Source: Citreicoccus inhibens
GTDB lineage: Bacteria; Myxococcota; Myxococcia; Myxococcales; Myxococcaceae
NCBI RefSeq assembly: GCF_019039035.1
Contig: NZ_JAHNZT010000015.1
Coordinates: forward strand, 1-64,000
Length of the DNA stretch: 64,000 bases
Direction: 5' to 3'
Every line of letters starts with the position of its first letter. Positions within the stretch are counted from its first letter, which is position 1. Below, piece after piece: positions 25,503-36,513 of the stretch. The notes under the pieces are model-generated. The model was not told the DNA's origin. It ran no database searches and worked only from the letters and a program-made list of their open reading frames with translations. A program made the translations under genes and the position numbers.

Positions 25503-25772
25503 TTACTTGCGGATGCCGAGGCCCTCGATGAGCTTCTTGTATCGGGCCACATCCTTCGTCTTCAGGTAGTCCAGCAGCCGGCGGCGCTGGCCCACCAGCT
25601 TCAGCAGACCGCGCCGAGAGTGGTGGTCCTTCTTGTGGGTCTTGAAGTGCTCGGTGAGCATGTTGATGCGCTCGGACAGCAGCGCCACCTGCACCTCGGG
25701 AGAACCCGTGTCCGTCTCGTGGGTCCGGAACTTCGACACCAGCTCGGTCTTGCGCTCGTGATGCAACGACAT
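25503..25772 (-). CDS. rpsO: 30S ribosomal protein S15
   Basis: An 89-residue protein, the same length as E. coli S15. Diagnostic stretches: [36 protein letters not shown] and RRRLLDYL. Two in-frame ATGs lie 6 nt apart (25778 and 25772); the second gives the family length and has GAGG 9 nt upstream. It binds 16S rRNA in the platform of the small subunit. It follows the MoaD-like gene in the translation operon and is ended by a strong terminator. Confidence 0.97.
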   Translation of the reverse strand: MSLHHERKTELVSKFRTHETDTGSPEVQVALLSERINMLTEHFKTHKKDHHSRRGLLKLVGQRRRLLDYLKTKDVARYKKLIEGLGIRK

Positions 25773-25854
25773 GGACATCAACCTCGTGCCCGCTCCGGGG
25801 TAACTGCTCGCGTCGCCTGGGTCCGCGGAGGGGTACAGACCCGGCCATGTGCTT

Positions 25855-26217
25855 CTAACGAGCGGGGGGCTTATAAGCTTCACACCCCGTAGGGTCAACC
25901 ATCGACGCCCGCCCACCAGGCGACGGGCGCGACAGTGCGAAGACGTACAGCGTGCGGCCCGGGGCGGGCTCGGAGACCTCGTGCCCCCAGGCCTCGCCCG
26001 CGCCCGCATCCAGCGCCAGGTGCAGGTAGACGGCAGGCCCGCTCGCCCGCTCACTCAGCAGGAGCTTGCGCGCGCTGGGATAGAGCTTCAGCAGGGTCTC
26101 CACCACGTCGCCCACGGACGAGGGGACCGGCACCCCCAGGCGCAGCTCGCGCCGGCCATCGAAGGCGCCACGCAGCGCGGGGGCCACCACCACTGTCACT
26201 TCCTGGGAGGGGAACAC
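25855..26217 (-). CDS. MoaD/ThiS-like beta-grasp protein (tentative)
   Basis: A 120-residue protein. The start is GTG at 26217, 14 nt after the truB stop, with GGAG nine bases upstream. Residues 7-80 read like a ubiquitin-like sulfur-carrier domain: [13 protein letters not shown], then a conserved-looking [23 protein letters not shown] and VYLHLALD. It lacks the C-terminal Gly-Gly that true sulfur carriers need (a GG occurs in SPGGRAS but 17 residues remain after it). In Bacillus and many bacteria ribF occupies this place between truB and rpsO. Function unknown; the MoaD resemblance is a weak pattern match. Confidence 0.65.
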   Translation of the reverse strand: MFPSQEVTVVVAPALRGAFDGRRELRLGVPVPSSVGDVVETLLKLYPSARKLLLSERASGPAVYLHLALDAGAGEAWGHEVSEPAPGRTLYVFALSRPSPGGRASMVDPTGCEAYKPPAR

Positions 26218-26231
26218 GGGCCGCGACTCCG

Positions 26232-27098
26232 TCAGACGAGCACGCGCAGGTAGCGCAGCCGCCCCGAGACGACCTCGCCCACCGCGAGCAGCGCATCCTC
26301 CGGCCCCAGCACCCGGACCCGCCCGGGCGCCGGCGCCACTTCCACGGGCACGCCGTGCGAGACGCGGCGCGCGTCCTCCGCGGACACGCGCACCGCGGGC
26401 AGCTCCGTGAGCGCGTCTGACATGGAGACCAGTCGCCCGGCCACCGCGCCCGCCGCCGCCAGGGCCCCCAGCTCCGCGAGCGGCAGGGCTCGCGCAAGCG
26501 TGAAGGGACCGCTGGCCGTGCGCCGCAGCGACTCGAGGTGCGCCCCGCACCCGAGCGCGCGCCCCACATCCGAGGCCAGCGTGCGCACGAAGAAGCCCTT
26601 GGAGCAGCGCACGGACAGCCACAGGCGATCCGCCGAGAAGTCGCGCAGCACCAGCTCGTACACCGTCACGGTGCGGCTGGCCCGCTCGATCTCCTCACCA
26701 GCCCGAGCCAGCTCGTAGAGCCGTTTGCCCGCCACCTTCACCGCCGAGTACATCGGCGGCACCTGCTCGAACGTGCCTCGGAAGGACGCGAGCGCGGACT
26801 CCAGCAGCGCGGCGGTGAGCGCGGGCACGGGCGCCGTCGCGAGCACCTTGCCCTGCGCATCCTGGGTGTCCGTCTCCTGCCCCAGGCGAACGACGGCGTC
26901 GTAGGCCTTGTCGCCCTCGGTGATGTAGCCCGCCACCTTGGTGCCATCTCCCAGGCACACCGGCAGCACGCCGGTGGCCATGGGGTCCAGCGTCCCCGTG
27001 TGGCCCGCCTTCTTCACCTTCAGGAGGGTGCGCACCTGCCGGACCACGTCGAATGACGTGGGTCCAGTCGGCTTGTCGATGACCAGGACGCCGTCCAT
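26232..27098 (-). CDS. truB: tRNA pseudouridine(55) synthase
   Basis: A 288-residue enzyme that makes the T-loop pseudouridine of tRNAs. The catalytic Asp is in GHTGTLDPMATGVL; KPTGPTSFDVV and YEL / RCSKGFFVRTLASDVG are the other family motifs. C-terminal PUA-like tail present. It sits 32 nt downstream of rbfA in the nusA-infB operon. Confidence 0.96.
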   Translation of the reverse strand: MDGVLVIDKPTGPTSFDVVRQVRTLLKVKKAGHTGTLDPMATGVLPVCLGDGTKVAGYITEGDKAYDAVVRLGQETDTQDAQGKVLATAPVPALTAALLESALASFRGTFEQVPPMYSAVKVAGKRLYELARAGEEIERASRTVTVYELVLRDFSADRLWLSVRCSKGFFVRTLASDVGRALGCGAHLESLRRTASGPFTLARALPLAELGALAAAGAVAGRLVSMSDALTELPAVRVSAEDARRVSHGVPVEVAPAPGRVRVLGPEDALLAVGEVVSGRLRYLRVLV

Positions 27099-27130
27099 GC
27101 CGTACCTATGATGGGGGGCCGAGCGAGGAA

Positions 27131-27490
27131 CTACCAGCCTTCCTTGCCTCGGACCTCGCGCAGGAGACGATCGATCTTGTCGCCCTCGCCAATGGATGCG
27201 TCGAAGGAGAAGAAGATTTCCGGCGAGACGCGCAGCTTCACCACCGACGTCACCTCGCGCCGCACGAAGCCCTTCGCCGCATCCAACCCCTCCTGCGTGT
27301 CGGAGCGCTCCTTCTCGGTGCCAAGCATCGAGTAGTACACACGGGCCACGCGCAGGTCCGGAGAGACCTTCACGCCGGTGATGGTGATGTAGCCAATGCG
27401 GGGATCCCTCAGCGAGCCTCGCGCCAGCAGATCGGCCACCGCCGCCTGGATTTCCTGTCCCACGCGCTCAGGGCGTGAATGCGTCGTCAT
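27131..27490 (-). CDS. rbfA: Ribosome-binding factor A
   Basis: A 119-residue KH-type protein that assists late 30S maturation. Motifs [42 protein letters not shown] and [15 protein letters not shown] identify it. The start at 27490 overlaps the stop of the upstream ylxP gene (ATGA), which fixes it over the longer frame beginning 12 nt earlier. Confidence 0.96.
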   Translation of the reverse strand: MTTHSRPERVGQEIQAAVADLLARGSLRDPRIGYITITGVKVSPDLRVARVYYSMLGTEKERSDTQEGLDAAKGFVRREVTSVVKLRVSPEIFFSFDASIGEGDKIDRLLREVRGKEGW

Positions 27491-28083
27491 TTCTTCTCCC
27501 AATCTCGTGGGTTGCGCAGCGAGCGGGCCCGGGCCCGCGCCTCGTCCAGGGTCATCTCAGCGCCACCGGGCACCGGGCGCACCACAGGGCCGGACGAGGC
27601 CCCGTCATGCCGCTCCTCCCACGTCCCCATCCCCTCGGCCTCCGCCAGCGAGCGGTCGCCGCGCAGGAACCGGGCGATCGCCGCTTCGGTGTGCGCGCTC
27701 GCCGCCTCGGCAGACGCGGGTTCGTCCGCATCCACCGCCGGCTGGCGCGCCGTGCGAACGCGCTCCGTCGCGCCCTCTCCGGAGAAGAGCTGATCGCCAA
27801 AGGCGACAATCTCCGTCTCCCGAGCCATCAGGGGCGCCACGTACATCTCTTCCACGAAGTGGATGATCTTCTCCATCTGCTCGTCCACGTGGCGGCGGTC
27901 ATTGCCGACCACGGAGAGCCCAACCGCGGCCTTCTGCCAGAGATCCTGCTCATCCACCTCGGCCACGGCCACGTTGAAGCGGGCCTTCACGCGCTCCATC
28001 ACCCGGCGGAGAACCTGTCGCTTGGACTTCAGCGACGCGCTGTCCGGAATCTGAAGGGTGAGGCGTGCAACACCTACAAACAT
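27487..28083 (-). CDS. YlxP/DUF503 family protein with C-terminal extension
   Basis: A 198-residue protein. Residues 1-92 form the DUF503 domain ([41 protein letters not shown]), which in Bacillus YlxP is a whole protein of about 92 residues. The remaining 100 residues are acidic, Ala/Glu/Arg-rich and probably unstructured. It lies between infB and rbfA, its conserved position, and overlaps rbfA by 4 nt. YlxP has been linked to ribosome maturation with RbfA. GGGGGA precedes the ATG. Confidence 0.9.
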   Translation of the reverse strand: MFVGVARLTLQIPDSASLKSKRQVLRRVMERVKARFNVAVAEVDEQDLWQKAAVGLSVVGNDRRHVDEQMEKIIHFVEEMYVAPLMARETEIVAFGDQLFSGEGATERVRTARQPAVDADEPASAEAASAHTEAAIARFLRGDRSLAEAEGMGTWEERHDGASSGPVVRPVPGGAEMTLDEARARARSLRNPRDWEKK

Positions 28084-28100
28084 GAATGTCCCCCATGCTG

Positions 28101-28171
28101 GACGACCGCCCACTCAAGAGGCGGTCGTCGCAGCATCGTCAGCCCTGGGAAGGTTGGGTTCCTTCCCAGGG
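28101..28171 (-). promoter_or_regulatory. Two perfect hairpins in the infB-ylxP spacer
   Basis: Stem 1: CCCTGGGAAGG (28143-28153) with CCTTCCCAGGG (28161-28171), 11 bp, loop TTGGGTT. Stem 2: GACGACCGCC (28101-28110) with GGCGGTCGTC (28120-28129), 10 bp, 9-nt loop. They lie in the 114-nt gap between the infB stop and the ylxP start, on an otherwise continuous operon. Neither is followed by a T-run, so an RNA-processing or transcript-stability role is as likely as termination. Confidence 0.65.
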
Positions 28172-28197
28172 GGCGTCGAGGGTGCTCAGCGCCTCGG

Positions 28198-31100
28198 CTA
28201 GTTGAGGCTCTGGCGGGTCTCTTCGATCTCGTAGGCCTCGATGATGTCACCGGGCTTGAGGTCGTTGAAGTTCTCGATGCCGATACCGCATTCGAAGCCC
28301 TGCGCGACCTCCTTGACGTCATCCTTGAAGCGACGCAGCGAGGCCATCTTTCCTGCGAACAGCTGCTTGTTCTCGCGCATGAGGCGCACGAGCGAGCCAC
28401 GCTTGATGACGCCATCCAACACGGCGGCACCGGCGATCGTTCCCAGGCGGGGCACGTTGAAGGTGTTGCGCACCTCCGCGCGACCCAGCTTGCGCTCGGT
28501 GCGGATGGGCTCCAGGAGCTCCTCCATCCGAGTGCGAACCCCGTCGATGAGCTCGTAGATGATGGAGTACGTCTGGAGCTTCACCTCCTGCGCCTTGGCC
28601 GCGGCCTCCGCGCCGGACTCCGGCTTCACGTTGAAGCCCACGACGAGCCCCTTCGAGGCGCCCGCGCGCATGACGTCCGTCTCGGTGATGGCGCCCACGC
28701 CGGTCTGGATGATCTCCGTCCGGACCTTGTGGGTGGACAGCTTCTCCACCGCCTGACGCACGGCCTCGGCCGAGCCCTGCACGTCCGCCTTGATGACGAC
28801 GCGCAGCTCCTTGGGACCGCCGCCCGCCTTCGTCTTGGCGAACAACTGCTCCAGGGACTCGCGGCTGACGTTGCTGAGCTCGGACTGACGCTCCTTCATG
28901 CCGCGGTGCTCGGCGATCTGCTTGGCCGCCTTCTCGTCGGACACCACGTTGATGGCGTCGCCCGCGGTGGGCACGCCGGACAGGCCGACGACCTCCGCGC
29001 AGTAGCCCGGCTTGACTTCCTTCACCTGCTCGCCGCGGCTGTTGTTCATCGCGCGGACGCGGCCGTAGTGCGTTCCGGTGACGATGGCGTCGCCCAGCTT
29101 CAGCGTGCCCTCCTGCACCAGCACCGTGGCCACCGGGCCCCGGCCGCGCTCCAGCTTCGCCTCGACGATGGCGCCCACCGACGGACGCGTCGGGTTGGCC
29201 GTCAGCTCGAGCACCTCGGCCTGCAGGGCCAGGTTCTCCAGGAGCAGGTCCAGGTTCTGCTTCGTCTTGGCCGACACGGGCACCATGATGGTGTCGCCGC
29301 CCCACTCTTCAGGCGTCAGCTCGTGGTTGGCTAGGTCCTTCTTCACGCGGTCCAGGTTGGCGCCCGGCACGTCGATCTTGTTGATGGCGACGACGATGGG
29401 CACTTCGGCCTGCTTCGCGTGCTTGATGGCCTCCACCGTCTGCGGCATCACGCCGTCGTCGGCGGCCACCACCAGCACCACGATGTCCGTCACGTTCGCG
29501 CCGCGAGCGCGCATGGACGTGAAGGCCTCGTGGCCCGGCGTATCCAGGAACGTCACGTCACCGCGCGACGTCGTCACGCTGTACGCGCCGATGTGCTGGG
29601 TGATGCCACCGGCCTCGCCGCTCGCCACGTTGGCCTGCCGGATGGCGTCCAGGAGGCTCGTCTTGCCGTGGTCGACGTGGCCCATGATGGTGACGACCGG
29701 CGGGCGCGGACGCTCGTCCTCGGGACGGGCGACCACCTCGGGCAGGTAGTCCTCCACCTCGAAGCCCACGCGCTCGACCTTCCAGCCGTAGTCGACGGCG
29801 ATGAGCTCCGCGGTGGCCGCGTCGATGACCTGGTTCGCGGTGGCCATCTTCTGCATGCCCATCAGCTTCTTGATGATGTCCGCGGTGCGCACACCCATGC
29901 GCTGGCCCAGGTCGGAGACGCTGATGCCCTCCTGGAGCTTGATGACCTTCTTCTCCTCGGCCATCTGGGTGATCTGGGTCTTGGCGCCCTTCTTCGTCGG
30001 CTTCTTCTTCTTGCCGCGAATGGGGATGGCGACCCGCCCCCAGACCATGTCGGACAGCTCCTGCTTCGACACGCTGGTGGTCTCACCGCCCGTGCGCTTG
30101 CGCTGGCCCCGCTCCTTGTTCTTGGAGACGTCCACCAGCTCGCGGCCACGGCCCAGGTGATCCGGGACGACCTTGTACTCACGCTTCTCGGTGCCGAGCG
30201 CCGTGCGACCCGGGGCCATGGGGTACTGCTTGGCCTGGGTCGTGGTCGGCGTCACCCGGCGAACCTGGATGAGCGGACGCGAGATGACGACGGCCTGCGT
30301 GGCCGTGGGGCGCGCCGGAGCGGCGCCCGGCGCCACCGGGGCGTGCGGGATGCCGCCCACCATGATGGTGGGAGCGCCCGGCGCCGCGGGCTGCGACGAA
30401 GGAGAACCCGTCGCCTGGAGCGGGCTCGAGGGGCGCACGGGGCCCTGACCTGGACGTCCCTGCATGGGCCCACCCGGGCGTCCGCCCTGGCCACCAGGCC
30501 CCCCCGGACGACCACCCGGGCCGCCGGGTCCACCCGGGCGTCCACCCGGGCCACCGGGACCACCCGGACGACCACCCTGGCCACCGGGTCCACCCGGCCG
30601 TCCGCCCCCAGGTCCACCGACGCGCGGCACGTAGCCGGAGCCGCGGGAGATGACCGTCGCGGACGTCGACGAGGAAGAAGAAGGCGTCCGAACGGTGGGC
30701 GGGACAGGTGAACGCGAGGGGGGTTGGGGCAAGTGGGTACTCTCCTGGGCAGGCGTGCGCGGAGGCGCGGCCGGAGGCGGCGCCGCTGCGCGAGGAGCCT
30801 CCACCGCCGGGGGCGGCGTGGGGGCGGGAGTCGGTGAAGGGGTTGCAGTCGCCGCCGCGACCGGGGCCTCAGGGGCCGGGGTCGCCGCAGCGGCGGGAGG
30901 AGGTGCCTGGGGCGCGGAGACCGCGGCCGGAGCCTCGGACACCGGGGCCTCGACGGCGTGGGGCACCTCGACAGAGGGAGGAGGCTCGGCCGCAGACGGC
31001 GCAGCCACATGGGCGGGCTCGGCCTCGACAGCGGCGGGCACCTCCATGGCGGGCTCGTACGCATCTGGAGCGGACTCGGCCGCGCCGTGCGCCCCCTCGC

Positions 31101-31371
31101 TCATCGAGTCGGCGGACGCTCCAGCGGGCGGACCCACCTTGCGGCGCACGACGAAGCCCTTGGCCGCCACGGGAGGAGCGGCCTGCTTGGGCTTGCGCTT
31201 GTCCAAGATCTTCTGGACGGCAGCGGTCGCTTGGTCGTCATCGAGCGAGGACGAGTGGCTCTTGACGTCGTAACCGAGCCCAGCGAGCTCGGTGACGACC
31301 TCCTTGTTGTCGAGCTCAATCCCGTGGCTCTTGAGCTCCTTGGCGATTTCGTGGACGCGCTTCTTCGACAT
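28198..31371 (-). CDS. infB: Translation initiation factor IF-2
   Basis: A 1057-residue GTPase that places initiator tRNA on the 30S subunit. Residues 1-55 are the IF2N domain; about 57-470 are a very long Pro/Ala/Gly-rich linker that includes four 10-residue collagen-like units (258-298); a second IF2N segment follows (about 475-525). The G domain starts at about residue 556 with [17 protein letters not shown], then DTPGHEAF and NKID. Domains II-IV are complete to the end ([10 protein letters not shown]). Long N-terminal linkers are typical for myxobacterial IF-2. It follows ylxR in the nusA operon. Confidence 0.97.
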   Translation of the reverse strand: MSKKRVHEIAKELKSHGIELDNKEVVTELAGLGYDVKSHSSSLDDDQATAAVQKILDKRKPKQAAPPVAAKGFVVRRKVGPPAGASADSMSEGAHGAAESAPDAYEPAMEVPAAVEAEPAHVAAPSAAEPPPSVEVPHAVEAPVSEAPAAVSAPQAPPPAAAATPAPEAPVAAATATPSPTPAPTPPPAVEAPRAAAPPPAAPPRTPAQESTHLPQPPSRSPVPPTVRTPSSSSSTSATVISRGSGYVPRVGGPGGGRPGGPGGQGGRPGGPGGPGGRPGGPGGPGGRPGGPGGQGGRPGGPMQGRPGQGPVRPSSPLQATGSPSSQPAAPGAPTIMVGGIPHAPVAPGAAPARPTATQAVVISRPLIQVRRVTPTTTQAKQYPMAPGRTALGTEKREYKVVPDHLGRGRELVDVSKNKERGQRKRTGGETTSVSKQELSDMVWGRVAIPIRGKKKKPTKKGAKTQITQMAEEKKVIKLQEGISVSDLGQRMGVRTADIIKKLMGMQKMATANQVIDAATAELIAVDYGWKVERVGFEVEDYLPEVVARPEDERPRPPVVTIMGHVDHGKTSLLDAIRQANVASGEAGGITQHIGAYSVTTSRGDVTFLDTPGHEAFTSMRARGANVTDIVVLVVAADDGVMPQTVEAIKHAKQAEVPIVVAINKIDVPGANLDRVKKDLANHELTPEEWGGDTIMVPVSAKTKQNLDLLLENLALQAEVLELTANPTRPSVGAIVEAKLERGRGPVATVLVQEGTLKLGDAIVTGTHYGRVRAMNNSRGEQVKEVKPGYCAEVVGLSGVPTAGDAINVVSDEKAAKQIAEHRGMKERQSELSNVSRESLEQLFAKTKAGGGPKELRVVIKADVQGSAEAVRQAVEKLSTHKVRTEIIQTGVGAITETDVMRAGASKGLVVGFNVKPESGAEAAAKAQEVKLQTYSIIYELIDGVRTRMEELLEPIRTERKLGRAEVRNTFNVPRLGTIAGAAVLDGVIKRGSLVRLMRENKQLFAGKMASLRRFKDDVKEVAQGFECGIGIENFNDLKPGDIIEAYEIEETRQSLN
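30481..30600 (-). repeat. Four 30-bp tandem repeats in infB, collagen-like
   Basis: Four units of exactly 30 bp encode variants of (P/Q)GGRPGGPGG. They differ by a few third-position changes and are followed by degenerate units on both sides. The region is a flexible linker, and its copy number is likely to vary between strains. Confidence 0.85.
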
Positions 31372-31449
31372 ACTTTGATTGGCCTTCTGCTCCGCCGATA
31401 CCGGGGCGCAGCACCCTAGTCCAAACCCGAAAATGTGTGCGAGTGGTCC

Positions 31450-31791
31450 TTAACCCCCACTCCCCCCCGACACCCCACCACCACCCTCTGACCCAGGCTT
31501 CCATGCACGCCCGAGCTGCGACGGGTCAACCTGCCCCGCCTTTCCACGAAAGGCACGTCCAAACGCCTTCCGCTTCAGCGCCGCCGTCAGACAACCGGCA
31601 CCGCAGAGGTACGCACCTCTTCCGGGCAGTCTCCGTTTCCCGTCCGCGACCACGACGCCCTGGGGACCTACCACGAACCGGGTCAGCTCCGCCTGGGGTC
31701 GCCGCAAACCGCACCCGACGCATGCGCGCATCGGGCCTGACGCAACGGACTCCGTCCTATAATCCGCAGAGCGGCCGGGTGCTCGCCGCAT
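31450..31791 (-). CDS. YlxR family RNA-binding/regulatory protein
   Basis: A 113-residue protein. The family core is RACVGCGLRRPQAELTRFV ... GRGAYLC ... LKRKAFGRAFRG at residues 21-90. The ATG at 31791 is used because AGGAGG lies 8 nt before it and 18 nt after the nusA stop; a later ATG at 31731 would remove only 20 non-conserved residues. YlxR occupies its usual place between nusA and infB and has been described as a nucleoid-associated or RNase P-related regulator in Gram-positives. The C-terminus is Gly/Ser-rich. Confidence 0.88.
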   Translation of the reverse strand: MRRAPGRSADYRTESVASGPMRACVGCGLRRPQAELTRFVVGPQGVVVADGKRRLPGRGAYLCGAGCLTAALKRKAFGRAFRGKAGQVDPSQLGRAWKPGSEGGGGVSGGSGG

Positions 31792-31808
31792 CGCCCCTTC
31801 CTCCTAGC

Positions 31809-33512
<1,704 letters not shown>

Positions 33513-33574
33513 GGTCTTCTCCGAAAGGGTCCACGGGTGCCCCGGCACGAACGGGGCGCCCTGTATGTCGACGT

Positions 33575-34060
33575 CTAGAACTCGAACTCCAGATGGGCCT
33601 TGGCGATGTCCTTGAAGGCGATGCGGAAGCTTCCCGCCCCTTCAACGTCCACCGAGATGGCGTCGGCCGCCACCTCGGTGAGCGTGCCGGTGAAGTTCTT
33701 GCGTGGAGGCTCGCCCAGGGGGCCGAAGGTCTTCACCTTGATCTTCTGGCCCTTCACCCGCTCGAAGTGCGCCGGCTTGCTCAAGGGCCGGTTCACCCCG
33801 GGGCTGGACACTTCCAGGCTGTACTCGTGGGGGATGAAGTCCTCCACGTCGAGCACCGGATCCACGGCGCGCGACACCTGGCTGCACTCGTCCAGCCCCA
33901 CCCGCCCACCCGGCTTGTCGATGAAGAGACGAAGCACCCAGCCTTCGCGCTCGCGGACGAACTCCAGGTCCACCAGCTCCAGGCCTTCGGCCGCGACGAT
34001 GGGATCGAGCGCCGCGAGGGCCCGCTCCTCCACCGTCTGCTTGAGGTTCTTCGACTCCAT
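33575..34060 (-). CDS. rimP: Ribosome maturation factor RimP
   Basis: A 161-residue protein needed for 30S assembly. The family core VDLEFVREREGWVLRLFIDKPGG, LDECSQVSRAVDPVLDVEDFI and YSLEVSSPGVNRPL is clear. Start MESKNLKQTV at 34060. First gene of the operon that runs through nusA, ylxR, infB, ylxP, rbfA and truB to rpsO. A candidate promoter lies at 34148-34176. Confidence 0.96.
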   Translation of the reverse strand: MESKNLKQTVEERALAALDPIVAAEGLELVDLEFVREREGWVLRLFIDKPGGRVGLDECSQVSRAVDPVLDVEDFIPHEYSLEVSSPGVNRPLSKPAHFERVKGQKIKVKTFGPLGEPPRKNFTGTLTEVAADAISVDVEGAGSFRIAFKDIAKAHLEFEF

Positions 34061-34147
34061 ACCGGGAAGCGTGTCTCCAAAAACGCAAAAAGCGGGCACG
34101 GCGGCCCACTTTTCGAAAGGAACTGCGTCGAAAAATGTCGGGGGCGT

Positions 34148-34176
34148 CCGTAACACACGCTCCCTCGGGGTGTAAA
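34148..34176 (-). promoter_or_regulatory. Candidate promoter of the rimP-nusA-infB operon
   Basis: On the minus strand TTTACA (complement of 34171-34176), a 17-nt spacer and TTACGG (complement of 34148-34153). The -10 is poor. It is the best pair seen in the divergent 206-nt region, and would leave a leader of about 80 nt before rimP. Confidence 0.3.
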
Positions 34177-34254
34177 GGAAGGACGCACCTCGCCTTCCCG
34201 CACCTCGCCTTCGCCGCGCGAGGATTCCCGGGGGTTTACGCGTGTGCAGGGAGA

Positions 34255-34260
34255 TATAAC
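34255..34260 (+). promoter_or_regulatory. -10-like element of a possible leaderless transcript
   Basis: TATAAC ends 6 nt before the ATG of the amidase gene at 34267, so transcription would begin at the start codon. GGGAG lies 13 nt from the ATG, too far for a good ribosome-binding site. No clear -35. Confidence 0.4.
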
Positions 34261-34266
34261 GTCCCC

Positions 34267-35070
34267 ATGCACCTCGTCGCCGCCGCCCAGATGGTGTCCA
34301 CCGCGGACAAGGTCCACAACCTCGAGACCGCCACCCGCCTCGTCAATCAAGCCGTCGACCTGGGAGCCCGCCTGGTCGGACTGCCGGAGAACTTCGCCTG
34401 GATGGGTCCCGAGCCGGAGCGTCCCGGCGCCGCCGAGTCCCTGGAGGGGCCCACGCTCAGCCGCATGGCGGAGCTGGCTCGGGCCCGGAAGGTCACCCTG
34501 CTGGCGGGCTCCGTGCTGGAGACCGGCGCGCCTGGGGGTCGCCTCTACAACACCAGCGTCCTGTTCGGGCCGGGCGGCGAGCGGCTCGCCGTCTACCGGA
34601 AGATGCACCTGTTCGACGTAGATGTGGGTGATGGGGCCACCTACCAGGAGTCCGCCGCCGTGGCGCCGGGCACCGAGGTCGTGGTCGCCGACACGGAGGT
34701 GGGCCGCCTGGGTCTGAGCGTCTGCTACGACCTGCGCTTCCCGGAGCTGTACCGTCGCCACGCTCGCGACGGGGCCACCCTGCTGGCCGTACCCGCCGCC
34801 TTCACCCTCATGACCGGGAAGGACCACTGGGAGGTCCTCCTGCGCGCGCGCGCCATCGAGAACCAGGCGTACGTGCTGGCGCCCGCGCAGGGCGGCAAGC
34901 ACTCGGCCAACCGGATGACCTACGGCCACGCGATGGTGGTGGACCCGTGGGGGCTCGTCACCGCGAGGGCCTCGGAGGGCGAGGGACTGGCCGTGGCGCC
35001 CGTGGACCCGGAGCTCTTGGGGCGCATTCGACGCAACCTGCCGTGCCTCCAGCACCGTCGGCTGGACTAA
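34267..35070 (+). CDS. Carbon-nitrogen hydrolase (Nit1/Nit2-type amidase)
   Basis: A 267-residue nitrilase-superfamily enzyme. The triad is complete: Glu41 (LPENFAW), Lys112 (YRKMHLFD) and Cys153 (SVCYDLRFPELYR). The MHLFD and RFPELYR stretches point to the Nit1/Nit2 branch, whose known members hydrolyse deaminated glutathione or omega-amides (alpha-ketoglutaramate). A metabolite-repair role fits, but the substrate is not proven. Divergent from rimP. Confidence 0.93.
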   Translation: MHLVAAAQMVSTADKVHNLETATRLVNQAVDLGARLVGLPENFAWMGPEPERPGAAESLEGPTLSRMAELARARKVTLLAGSVLETGAPGGRLYNTSVLFGPGGERLAVYRKMHLFDVDVGDGATYQESAAVAPGTEVVVADTEVGRLGLSVCYDLRFPELYRRHARDGATLLAVPAAFTLMTGKDHWEVLLRARAIENQAYVLAPAQGGKHSANRMTYGHAMVVDPWGLVTARASEGEGLAVAPVDPELLGRIRRNLPCLQHRRLD

Positions 35071-35137
35071 GGTGTCCGGTCCGGTCCCCCTTCCCGGCCT
35101 GTCCTGGCTACACTGTGGCCTCCGGAACCTTCCCCTC

Positions 35138-35593
35138 GTGAACGGACGACGCTGGCTTCCCATGTTGTTCGCGCTCGCGCTCCCGGCCCTGACACCCGGC
35201 TGTTCCGCCGAGGAGAAGCCGTCGGCGTCCGTCTCCGCGCCCGTGCCCGCCGCCGTGGCGCGGGCGCACCTGCGCGAGCTCAAGGGCGACGTCCAGATCA
35301 AGCGGGCCAGCGCCGACGAGTGGAGCGCCGCGCGCGAGGGTCAGGCGCTCTATGAGAATGACAAGGTGCGAACAGAAGCAGGCGCGGGCGCCCAGGTCGT
35401 GTTCGCCAGCGGTAGCACGGTGCATCTGGGGGGCGACTCGCTGATTGGCATCGCCGAGACCAAACTCCGAACGGACGTCACCGTCCTTCGGGGCCGTATC
35501 GACGCCTCACTGGAGCAGCCCGCGACCCAGTCCCTGTCCGTCACCACTCCGGCCGCCACGGTGCGCGCCGGGAGGAAGATTGAATTCCAATGA
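35138..35593 (+). CDS. FecR-domain lipoprotein
   Basis: A 151-residue protein with a lipoprotein signal ending LTPGC (Cys at about residue 26). The mature part is a FecR-type beta domain: LKGDVQIKRA, LYENDKVRTEAGAGAQVVFASGSTVHLGGDSLIGI, and ATVRAGRKIEF. FecR-like periplasmic domains serve as signal or scaffold domains. The start is GTG at 35138; an ATG at 35162 would also leave a usable signal. It overlaps the next gene by 4 nt (ATGA), so the two proteins are coupled. Confidence 0.85.
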   Translation: MNGRRWLPMLFALALPALTPGCSAEEKPSASVSAPVPAAVARAHLRELKGDVQIKRASADEWSAAREGQALYENDKVRTEAGAGAQVVFASGSTVHLGGDSLIGIAETKLRTDVTVLRGRIDASLEQPATQSLSVTTPAATVRAGRKIEFQ

Positions 35594-36492
35594 AGGCCGC
35601 CCTCTTGCTCACCGCCTGGCTGGGGGCCGCCCCCGCGCCCACCGCGACGGTGGTGGTCCGCGAGCATGAGACGCTCGACGAGGTGGCCGCGCGCGCCCTG
35701 GACGGAGGGAGCGCCAGTGAGCTCAAGGCCCTCAATCAGCTCACCACGGACTCGGTGCCCGCTGGCACGCCGCTGAAGGTGCCCGGGCCGGATCGGCAGA
35801 CGGCCCTCAAGGCGTTGGAGATTTCACGCACCGCCGTGCAGGGCGCACAGGACGAGGCGCGACGGAACCAGGCCGAGGCGCGCCTGAAGGATGCGGAAGC
35901 GCACTTCCAGCGCGCGCGCTACGGCGAGGCCATCCGGATGGCGGACGAGGTCTGGGCGCTGCTCAACCCGCCGCAACCCTCGAACTTCACCGTCGAGGTG
36001 GGCGGCGATGGCGGCAGCACCACCATCATCAACCGGCAGGGTCCCCCCGTCACCGTGGAGGCGAAGAACACCAGCCGGACGGTGACGCAGGGCGAGCGCG
36101 TCCTCGTGCGTCAGGGCGCCAGCGTTCCCGAGCCGCCCGAAGCGCCCGAGCCCTCGCAGCCCGCGGACAACCGACGTCTCGCGTTCCGTCCGGAGCAGGG
36201 ACTGCTCGGGCCGGTGACGCTGGCTTGGGCGGCCGTGGAGGGTGCGGACGAGTACGAGGTGGAGGTCCTCGCGGAGCCCGCGACCCGACGTGGCGGGGCG
36301 CCCGTGGTGAAGCAGGCGGTGACGGCGCTGCAACTCGTGTTGCCCGGACTGCCCGCAGGACGTTACCGCTGGACGGTGCGGGCGCTGAGTCCGGCGCGGG
36401 GCAGGTCGGGGCCCTCGGTGGCACGGCATTTCGAGCTGGCCGCGAACACGCTCGAGCTCAACGTGAAGGTGAAGCAGGGCTGGCAGAAGTAG
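35590..36492 (+). CDS. Secreted protein with LysM-like and fibronectin-like domains
   Basis: A 300-residue protein with a short signal peptide (1-17). Residues 20-65 resemble a LysM module (VREHETLDEVAARAL ... LNQLTTDSVPAGTPLKVP), implying peptidoglycan binding. A helical stretch (70-120) and a beta region (STTIINRQGPPVTVEAKNTSRTVTQGERVLV) follow, then a fibronectin-type-III-like domain (about 205-290; LAWAAVEGADEYEVEV, GRYRWTVRAL). Translationally coupled to the FecR lipoprotein; together they look like a peptidoglycan-associated envelope pair. The HD-GYP sensor gene follows 21 nt later. Confidence 0.83.
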   Translation: MKAALLLTAWLGAAPAPTATVVVREHETLDEVAARALDGGSASELKALNQLTTDSVPAGTPLKVPGPDRQTALKALEISRTAVQGAQDEARRNQAEARLKDAEAHFQRARYGEAIRMADEVWALLNPPQPSNFTVEVGGDGGSTTIINRQGPPVTVEAKNTSRTVTQGERVLVRQGASVPEPPEAPEPSQPADNRRLAFRPEQGLLGPVTLAWAAVEGADEYEVEVLAEPATRRGGAPVVKQAVTALQLVLPGLPAGRYRWTVRALSPARGRSGPSVARHFELAANTLELNVKVKQGWQK

Positions 36493-36513
36493 CCCTTTGC
36501 GAGGAGCCCCGCC

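Noticed and set aside
25773-26054. Long N-terminal extension of rpsO.
   Set aside because: S15 is 89 residues; the extension is antisense-like sequence crossing the MoaD-like gene.
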